Positions 6,307 through 11,827 of a stretch of DNA of 11,827 nucleotides are shown here, in pieces; position 1 is the stretch's first letter; each line of letters begins with the position of its first letter. A program made the position numbers and the translations under genes. The notes below the pieces were generated by a model. That model saw only the letters and a program-made list of their open reading frames with translations. It was not told the DNA's origin and did no database searches. The DNA is from JANXQE01 sp035651635 (GTDB taxonomy: Bacteria; Verrucomicrobiota; Verrucomicrobiia; Limisphaerales; UBA8199). Location: assembly GCA_035651635.1 (NCBI GenBank), contig DASRFK010000294.1:1-11827 (forward strand). Direction: 5' to 3'.

Positions 6307-8337
6307 TCAGGCGGCGAGCTTGGGTTCGAGCTCGCGACGGGGCGGCGTGGCGGACGGTGGAACTGGGTTCGAGGGTTTGGGGGCGGGCTGAGGGGGCTGA
6401 TAATGCTCGAGTTCTTCGCCTTTGCGAACGAGGCGTGCGCTATTGAATACCACCAGCAAGGACCCGCCGGTATGCATGGCGGCGGCCAAGATCGGGGGGA
6501 CTTTGCCCAACGCGGCCAGGGTCATGCCACCAATGATGAAGACGAGGCCGAAGAGGAAATTCTGGTTAATGACGGCCCGAGTGCTGCGGGACAGCTTGAC
6601 CAGGAAGGGCAGGCGGCGCAAATCATTGTTCATCAACGCGATGGTTGCGCTGTGAATGGCGACTTCGCTGCCCGCGGCGCCCATGGCGATGCCGATGTCA
6701 CCCGCGGCCAGCGCGGGAGCGTCATTGACGCCGTCGCCGACCACCGCGACCTGGTAACCCTTGGCTTTGACCGCTTTGACAAATTCGACCTTGTTCTGCG
6801 GCAGGCACTCGCCTTTGGCTTCTTCGCAGCCGATCTCTTGCGCGACGCGATTGGCGACGGGTTGGCGATCGCCCGAGACCATGGAGATTCGGCGCACGCC
6901 GCTTTCCTTCAATTCGGCCAACGAGTCGCGCGCCTCGGCGCGGGTTTGGTCTTGCAGGCCGACCCAACCGATGCACCGCTTGCCTTCGGCGACGAAAATG
7001 AGGCTCCACCCTTCGGTTTCATTGAGATCGACGGATTTGGTAAAGTCCCCGTCGATTCCGTTATCCCGCAGCCACTGGGCACGGCCGACCAGGACGGCGT
7101 TGCCATTGACCTGGGCTTTAATGCCGCGTCCGGCGGTTTCGGAAAAGTCTTTTGGCTCAACCAAGGGCACACCGGCTTCTTTGGCCAGTTGAGCCAGAGC
7201 TTTGGCGGTGGGATGGTTACTGTACTTTTCAGCGGAGGCGGCGAGGCGCAATAGTTCGGCCGGCTTGGTATCGCCGATCGGGGCCAAGCGGCTGACAGCC
7301 AATTCGCCGGTGGTCAGCGTGCCGGTTTTGTCGAAGATGAAGGCATTGATCTTGGCGGCCAATTCGATGTCGGCGACGTTCTTAATGAGGATTCCCAAGC
7401 GGGCGGCAGCCGAGAGGGCGGCGACCATGGCGGTGGGAGTGGCCAGAATGAACGCGCAAGGACAACTGAAAATGATGACGGAGATGACGTTATCGAGCCT
7501 GCGGGTGAAGGCCCAGACGAGCGCGGCGATCACCAGGACGAGCGGCGTGTAAAAGCTCATGTACTGGTCCACAATCTTCATGATCGGCAGCTTGGTTTTT
7601 TCCGCCGCCAGGATCAGTTCGCGCACGCGGCCGAGCGTGGTATCCTGGCCGGCCCGGCTGACCTTTACTTCGAGGACGCCGGTAAGATTCTGGGTGCCGG
7701 CAAATACTTCGTCCCCGGGCTTTTTATCGGCTGGGAGCGATTCGCCAGTGATGGTGGACTGATTGAACGAGCCCTGACCGGTGAGGATTACGCCGTCCGC
7801 GGCAACGTTATCACCGGGACGGATGCGGATGACATCGCCGACGGCGAGGTCTTTGGCGGCGACCTCTTCTTCACCTGCTGGAGTGATGCGGCGGGCCTTG
7901 GTGGGCGTGAGCTTGATAAGCGATTCAATCGAGGCCCGAGCGCCCTCGGCGGTGCGAGTCTCAATGATTTCGCCCAGGAGCATGAAGAAAGCGACTACGC
8001 CGGCAGTCTTGTAGTCACCGGTAGCGAAAGCCGCGAGGACAGCAATGGCGACGAGCTCATTAATGCCGAGGAGCCCACGATAGATATCTTTGGCCGCCGT
8101 CCAGACAATGGGAGCCCCCAGGGCGATGGCGCCGAGGAAGGCGCTAATACTGGCAACGGTTTGCGCGTTATTAAAGAACCAATCGACGATGAAGGCGTTC
8201 AACACCAGGACTACGCCGATGAGGGTTTGCCACAGGCGCACGGGCGCATGTTCGTGGTCCTGTCCGCAGACACTGCACGATTCATCATGATCGTGCTCCT
8301 GATAGTCCCGGCGGCTTAAAAGAGAGGTAACTTGCAT
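6307..8337 (-). CDS. heavy-metal translocating P1B-type ATPase
   Basis: This 676-residue P-type ATPase moves a transition-metal ion across the inner membrane at the cost of ATP. Motifs in order are TGES (197-200, actuator), the metal-binding CPC in FSCPCAFILATPTAM (292-294), DKTGTLT with phospho-acceptor D336, the nucleotide-binding His-Pro at 375-376 (SNHPTAKA), MVSGD (487-490, the usual Thr replaced by Ser) and GDGVNDAP (535-542). There is no HMA domain. Instead the first 30 residues carry a His/Cys cluster (H15, H17, C21, C24, H28, H30) that could bind metal. The last membrane segment reads AAMHTGGSLLVVFNSARL with H622, which is closer to P1B-4-like HEGG signatures than to the Asp of classical Zn/Cd pumps, so the substrate is uncertain. 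A Pro-rich tail of about 30 residues ends the protein. The start follows the upstream stop by four bases (TAA TAAA ATG), suggesting coupling to the HflK-like gene. Confidence 0.95.
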   Translation of the reverse strand: MQVTSLLSRRDYQEHDHDESCSVCGQDHEHAPVRLWQTLIGVVLVLNAFIVDWFFNNAQTVASISAFLGAIALGAPIVWTAAKDIYRGLLGINELVAIAVLAAFATGDYKTAGVVAFFMLLGEIIETRTAEGARASIESLIKLTPTKARRITPAGEEEVAAKDLAVGDVIRIRPGDNVAADGVILTGQGSFNQSTITGESLPADKKPGDEVFAGTQNLTGVLEVKVSRAGQDTTLGRVRELILAAEKTKLPIMKIVDQYMSFYTPLVLVIAALVWAFTRRLDNVISVIIFSCPCAFILATPTAMVAALSAAARLGILIKNVADIELAAKINAFIFDKTGTLTTGELAVSRLAPIGDTKPAELLRLAASAEKYSNHPTAKALAQLAKEAGVPLVEPKDFSETAGRGIKAQVNGNAVLVGRAQWLRDNGIDGDFTKSVDLNETEGWSLIFVAEGKRCIGWVGLQDQTRAEARDSLAELKESGVRRISMVSGDRQPVANRVAQEIGCEEAKGECLPQNKVEFVKAVKAKGYQVAVVGDGVNDAPALAAGDIGIAMGAAGSEVAIHSATIALMNNDLRRLPFLVKLSRSTRAVINQNFLFGLVFIIGGMTLAALGKVPPILAAAMHTGGSLLVVFNSARLVRKGEELEHYQPPQPAPKPSNPVPPSATPPRRELEPKLAA

Positions 8338-8341
8338 TTTA

Positions 8342-9466
8342 TTATGGCTTGGTTTCGTCGCTCTTCTGCTTGGGCGGCTCCCGGTTTAACAGTACGCGCA
8401 ATTCCTTCTGGTTTCCAGTTGAAGGTCCGCCCGCCTCGCCGCCGGCGAGAAAGATTTTGTCCTGGGCGTTGGTCAAGACACGGCCGAGCGTTTCGGTGAG
8501 GCGTTGTTGCACGAACAATTGAGGACTCTGCTGGAATTTGGGGAGCAAATCGTTAAACCGATCCGCCTGGCTGCGCACCTCGTTGACGAGCCGGGAACGG
8601 TCCGACTCGGCGAGGCTGATCAAGGAACGCGCGTCCGCGCCGGCCTTGCTGGAGATCTGCGCCTCGGAGCTATGGGCGGCTTCGAGCAATGCCTGTCGGG
8701 TCAGGGCGGCTTTTAGAACACTGTCAAAAGCGTCGCGCAACTGGCGCGCGGGCCTGCTTTGAATCAGGCATTCCTCGATGTCAACGCCGAGATTTTCCTG
8801 CGAGACCAGGGTGACGACGCGCTTGCGGACAGCTTCTTTGAACCCGGCCACATCGCGGGTCAGGATGTCATCCACATTGAAGGTGGAGGCGGCGTAAACC
8901 AGGGCATTATCCAAGGCATTCTGGACGGTATTCGAAGCGTTGGCGAAATTGAAGACGTACGTGACCGGGTCGGAAATGTGGTAAGTCAAAGTGGCGCGGG
9001 TGTGGATAATATTTCGATCGGCCGTTAGAACGTAGCCATCGACCAACGGCTTGAGGGGATATTGAATGGGCAAGGTGGCAGGTTCAGTCCCAGCCAGTTC
9101 CTGTTCGGGGGTGGTGGCGTACCAGCCCACCGTGGAAGTCACCTTTTGAATCGCCGAGATGGGCACCTTGATGTGCTCGTCGATGGGATACGGGAAAGAC
9201 AGGTGGAAACCCGGGCCCAGCAGGGCTTTTTGGCCCGTGCCCACCGGACGGCCGAGGCGGATGATCATCGCCTGTTCCTGGGGCTCGACGGTGAAGAAAC
9301 CGGAACCAAGAAAGACGATGAGCAGCAGGAACATGACGAGCTTGATGATCCAGAAGCTGCTGCGCAGGGCTTCGGTGAGCGCCTCCGAGCCGGAGTCCAG
9401 GGGACGCTCGGGGGGCAGCGGCGAGTTGCCACGCGGTTCGTCGAGCTTGACGTCGAAATCGCTCAT
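8342..9466 (-). CDS. SPFH/Band 7 protein, HflK-like
   Basis: This 374-residue protein has a short acidic, Pro-rich cytoplasmic N-terminus, one membrane segment at about 37-58 (SSFWIIKLVMFLLLIVFLGS) and a Band 7/SPFH domain from about 59 to 250 (FTVEPQEQAMIIRLGRPV, LLGPGFHLSFPYPID). A helical, Ala/Gln/Ser-rich segment of likely coiled-coil type follows at about 250-325, then a short C-terminal tail. HflK with HflC forms a large inner-membrane cage that surrounds and regulates the FtsH protease in E. coli. The order HflC-then-HflK is inverted relative to E. coli hflKC. The assignment to HflK rather than HflC rests on the longer N-terminus and the domain layout, so it is a family-level call. The start ATG overlaps the HflC-like stop (ATGA). 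It contains a long insert between about 110 and 145 (TPEQELAGTEPATLPIQYPL) before the conserved LTADRNIIHTRATLTYHI. Confidence 0.88.
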   Translation of the reverse strand: MSDFDVKLDEPRGNSPLPPERPLDSGSEALTEALRSSFWIIKLVMFLLLIVFLGSGFFTVEPQEQAMIIRLGRPVGTGQKALLGPGFHLSFPYPIDEHIKVPISAIQKVTSTVGWYATTPEQELAGTEPATLPIQYPLKPLVDGYVLTADRNIIHTRATLTYHISDPVTYVFNFANASNTVQNALDNALVYAASTFNVDDILTRDVAGFKEAVRKRVVTLVSQENLGVDIEECLIQSRPARQLRDAFDSVLKAALTRQALLEAAHSSEAQISSKAGADARSLISLAESDRSRLVNEVRSQADRFNDLLPKFQQSPQLFVQQRLTETLGRVLTNAQDKIFLAGGEAGGPSTGNQKELRVLLNREPPKQKSDETKP

Positions 9467-10380
9467 TGGGCCCTGTTAAACAGATTGGTGGAGACGCCGT
9501 TAAAAAGATTAAACGGCGGGGTATGTTGGTCGAAAATCAGCGTGGACTTATCCTTAAGAGAATCCTCGAGGGCATTGAGCCCGAAGATGAAGTTGGCGAG
9601 TTGAGGATTTTTTTGGAATTCGCTGAGCGATTTGGCGGCTTCGGCCTCGCCTTTGCCGCGGATGGCGGTGGCCTGGGCGCCGGCGTCCGCCAGGACGACG
9701 GCCGCTTTGCGCTCGGCTTCGGCACGAATGGTTTGGGCTTCGGCTTCGCCTTCGAATTGCGATTTATCCGCGAGGCGTTTGCGTTCGGCTTGCATGCGCT
9801 CGAACACCGAGGCGGTGACGTTCTCGGGCAGACCGAGGCGTTTGAGGCCGAGGAAATCGATTTTCAGGCCGTAATTATTGGCCTGGACCTGGGCTTGAAC
9901 GACGCTGAGGATTTCATGTTCGATATCGACGAACTTGTTTCCTTCCGGGGTTGGGGACAGGAAATCGAAGAGCGCGTGTTTGGCGATCACGGCTGCTTTA
10001 GCATTGCTGAGCATGCGGTCCAAGATCTTCTCGGCCTCGGCAATCGGTTCGGAACCAGCGGCGAATTTCGGAAAAAAGGCTTTGGGATCGGTGATCTCCC
10101 ATCCCACAAAAACCGACGAGAGGACGTTGAAACTATCGGAGGTTAACCCCTCGGTGAGTTTGTCTTCAAAGTTTTGAACGCGCTGGTCGAAGCGATGAAC
10201 GCTCTCGATGGGCCAGGGCCATTTGAGGTGCGGTCCCGGTTGCGAGATGTCGCGGTCCGGCCGGCCGAACCTGGTGACCACCACGACTTCGGATTTGCGG
10301 ACCTGAAAGACAAACAGGAGCAGGCCGACGATAAGGATCAGCAGAAAGCCGATCGCCAGAATGAGGGGATTCCGTTTCAT
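9463..10380 (-). CDS. SPFH/Band 7 protein, HflC-like
   Basis: This 305-residue protein, about the usual size of HflC, has a membrane segment at about 7-26 and an SPFH domain from about 27 to 200. The diagnostic stretches are VVVTRFGRPDRDISQPGPH (32-50), WPWPIESVHRFDQR (55-67) and GLPENVTASVFERMQAER (183-200), the last matching the HflC consensus LPxxVxxxxxxRMxAER. It continues into an Ala/Glu-rich helix (GEAEAQTIRAEAERKAAVVL, about 211-230) that forms the coiled coil in SPFH cages. HflC and HflK associate with FtsH in E. coli and modulate its proteolysis. The gene lies 10 bases after the upstream SPFH gene and overlaps the next by four bases, so all three should be made together. No clear Shine-Dalgarno sequence precedes the ATG. 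It could also be called a stomatin/prohibitin-family protein, but HflC is the closer match. Confidence 0.92.
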   Translation of the reverse strand: MKRNPLILAIGFLLILIVGLLLFVFQVRKSEVVVVTRFGRPDRDISQPGPHLKWPWPIESVHRFDQRVQNFEDKLTEGLTSDSFNVLSSVFVGWEITDPKAFFPKFAAGSEPIAEAEKILDRMLSNAKAAVIAKHALFDFLSPTPEGNKFVDIEHEILSVVQAQVQANNYGLKIDFLGLKRLGLPENVTASVFERMQAERKRLADKSQFEGEAEAQTIRAEAERKAAVVLADAGAQATAIRGKGEAEAAKSLSEFQKNPQLANFIFGLNALEDSLKDKSTLIFDQHTPPFNLFNGVSTNLFNRAQ

Positions 10381-10390
10381 GTAAATTGGG

Positions 10391-11827
10391 TTACTTGGTG
10401 GGGCCAGGCACTTTCATGTTGATGATGTCGCGCGCGATGGAGTCCTGGAGATCGAACACGATCACGTCGTGGGTGTTGGTAGTGAGCATCAAGTACTTGC
10501 GCGCGTTGGCCGTTGAATGGACAAACGTCTTAAAATAAGCGCGCTGTGCATACACGGCTGGAGCAGCCTCGAAAGCGGGGATCTGGTTGGTAAACAGCCC
10601 CGCGCGGGCGGCCGCGGCGACCTTGGTGGAAACGGCCGTGGCTTCAGCCGAATCGATCAGGGTGGTTGCCTGGGCGCCGGACAAGGCGTTGGTTTTGATC
10701 TCTTCGGCCCGGGCCGCCAGGATTTTGGCTTCTTTAAGCTGAGTGGCGGCGACAACCTTTTCGTAATCGGAAGCGACTTTGACCGGCGGATGGAGATCTT
10801 GAAGCCCGACTTCGATGATGCGGGCGCCCAAGTGGTGTTCATCCGAAGCGGCTTGGATCCGCTGCGCCAGGGTTTGACCGGCTTCCAAGCGGCCGCTGGA
10901 CATTAACTCATTGAGGTCGGCGCCGGCGAGGTAGCGGACGATTTCGCGCGTGCCGAGATCCTCGAGCAAGGAAGGGGCGTCTTCGTTTTGATAGGCCCAA
11001 TCGACGACATTGGTAATCTGATACAGAACGGGGATACTGCCGGTCACAACGCTGACCGGCGGGGTGCGCCGGGTCGCCGGTTGGTTGGTGGGACCGGCCT
11101 GTCCAGGTTCCCGATTGGCCACCAGGAAATTCTCTTCGTCTTTGAGAGTATGCTTAACGGTCCAAAGCACCGCCGGCTCCTTTTCCTCTTCGGCGTCGGC
11201 CGGGACGCCCACAGTGAAGGTTTGGACCTGTTCGGTGCGATACCGATAAATATTATCAATCGGCCAGGGCCATTTGAAATGCGCACCGGGCCCCAGGACG
11301 GTCCTGCCTTCGACCGGTTTGCCGAAATGCTCCAGCAGAGCTTGTTCGCCGGGCTCGATGATGACCAGGCCGGTCGAGAGGATGAGGAGCAAAATCTGCA
11401 GCGGCACGAGCCAGAGGATGGCGCGTTCGAAAAAGCGATAGAACCAGGTTTCGGAGACTTTGAAACCGAACTGGTAATCGATAGCTTGCGCGGCGGTGGT
11501 AATCAACCCTTCCGGCTGACCAAGCAATCCCACCAGGCGACTGTCGTACAAGGGCCGGCCGACCTTACCTTTAACCCGGGGACGATAGATCTCTAGAATC
11601 AGCGAGATCAGTGTCTCGAGGGCAACCAAGGCCAGTAAGCAGCATAATGCCCGCGCGACGTACAGGTCGGCCGTGGGAAAGCGGGCCTGGACCGCGATAA
11701 TGCCGGCGCCGGTGACGCCGCACAGCACGGCGTTGAGGAGCATGTAGCCGGCGCTGGGGCGCAGCAGCCGCTGATTCTCGAGCCGGGCAAAGGTCGCCGA
11801 GAACCTGCCCAGGATGAAGAGCACCAG
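10391..11827 (-). CDS. three-membrane-segment SPFH/Band 7 protein, HflK-like, 5' end off the window
   Basis: The reading frame stays open to the window edge. The first possible start inside is a GTG at 11824, one codon from the edge, preceded in frame by CTG, so the true start is probably outside. Hydrophobic segments are at about residues 27-45, 56-78 and 134-155 counting from that GTG. The Band 7/SPFH domain begins with IIEPGEQALLEHFGKPV (155-171), then LGPGAHFKWPWPIDNIYRYR (177-196), and ends near 360. An Ala/Lys/Glu-rich coiled-coil segment (about 355-410: LKEAKILAARAEEIKTNA) and a tail ending KVPGPTK follow. The extra membrane segments and about 150 N-terminal residues before the SPFH domain are unlike E. 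coli HflK, which has one. The acidic stretch ADAEEEKE (209-216) and a Pro/Thr-rich stretch near 240-256 interrupt the SPFH domain. Its place just before the HflC-like and HflK-like genes suggests a third subunit of the same complex. Confidence 0.88.
   Translation of the reverse strand: MVLFILGRFSATFARLENQRLLRPSAGYMLLNAVLCGVTGAGIIAVQARFPTADLYVARALCCLLALVALETLISLILEIYRPRVKGKVGRPLYDSRLVGLLGQPEGLITTAAQAIDYQFGFKVSETWFYRFFERAILWLVPLQILLLILSTGLVIIEPGEQALLEHFGKPVEGRTVLGPGAHFKWPWPIDNIYRYRTEQVQTFTVGVPADAEEEKEPAVLWTVKHTLKDEENFLVANREPGQAGPTNQPATRRTPPVSVVTGSIPVLYQITNVVDWAYQNEDAPSLLEDLGTREIVRYLAGADLNELMSSGRLEAGQTLAQRIQAASDEHHLGARIIEVGLQDLHPPVKVASDYEKVVAATQLKEAKILAARAEEIKTNALSGAQATTLIDSAEATAVSTKVAAAARAGLFTNQIPAFEAAPAVYAQRAYFKTFVHSTANARKYLMLTTNTHDVIVFDLQDSIARDIINMKVPGPTK

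Noticed and set aside
6403..7254. A 283-codon plus-strand open frame opposite the metal ATPase
   Set aside because: Antisense to the conserved DKTGT-to-GDGVNDAP part of the ATPase; its Asp/Gly/Phe-rich composition reflects complementary codons.
9466..10146. A 226-codon plus-strand open frame opposite the HflC-like gene
   Set aside because: Gly/Phe/Glu-rich shadow of the Ala/Glu coiled-coil coding sequence; the minus frame has clear HflC motifs.

Overview
The window carries eight collinear genes, all on the minus strand, so transcription runs from about 11827 down to 500. A non-coding segment follows at 1-499. Base composition is moderately GC-rich, and Shine-Dalgarno sequences are mostly weak or absent. 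The proteins (three consecutive SPFH/HflKC-like proteins, and a conserved TPR-like membrane protein between an ABC permease and RimO) suggest Verrucomicrobiota, perhaps the Pedosphaera/Limisphaera side. That assignment rests on remembered protein style and is an inference; no rRNA or other phylogenetic marker is present.

Layout in transcription order: (1) 11827-10391, an SPFH protein with three membrane segments, open at the window edge; (2) 10380-9463, HflC-like; (3) 9466-8342, HflK-like; (4) 8337-6307, a P1B-type heavy-metal ATPase; (5) 6276-5071, an ABC ATPase; (6) 5015-3630, an ABC-2-type permease with a large extracytoplasmic domain; (7) 3633-2128, a membrane-anchored TPR-like protein of unknown function; (8) 2131-500, RimO, the ribosomal protein S12 methylthiotransferase. 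Three junctions are 4-base ATGA overlaps (2/3, 6/7, 7/8). One is a 4-base gap (3/4), and the others are gaps of 10, 30 and 55 bases. The whole set could be one transcript; the 55-base and 30-base gaps are the only places with even a little room for an internal signal.

Functionally, genes 1-3 probably build a hetero-oligomeric SPFH membrane assembly of the kind that holds FtsH in other bacteria; no FtsH is present here. Gene 4 moves a metal ion across the membrane. Genes 5-7 look like an ABC exporter pair plus a translationally coupled accessory protein. RimO modifies the ribosome and is probably a housekeeping passenger at the 3' end. The common theme is membrane and envelope maintenance, but no single pathway is proven by the sequence.

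The left 499 bases hold no convincing gene. Their main feature is a perfect 15-bp inverted repeat overlapping a 16-bp palindrome at 75-126, which could be the end of an IS21-like element or a terminator. I see no rRNA, tRNA, CRISPR array or intact mobile element. The region is largely ordinary housekeeping and membrane biology. The most notable points are the SPFH trio, the mixed metal-ATPase signature, the enlarged RimO, and the uncharacterised TPR-like protein.
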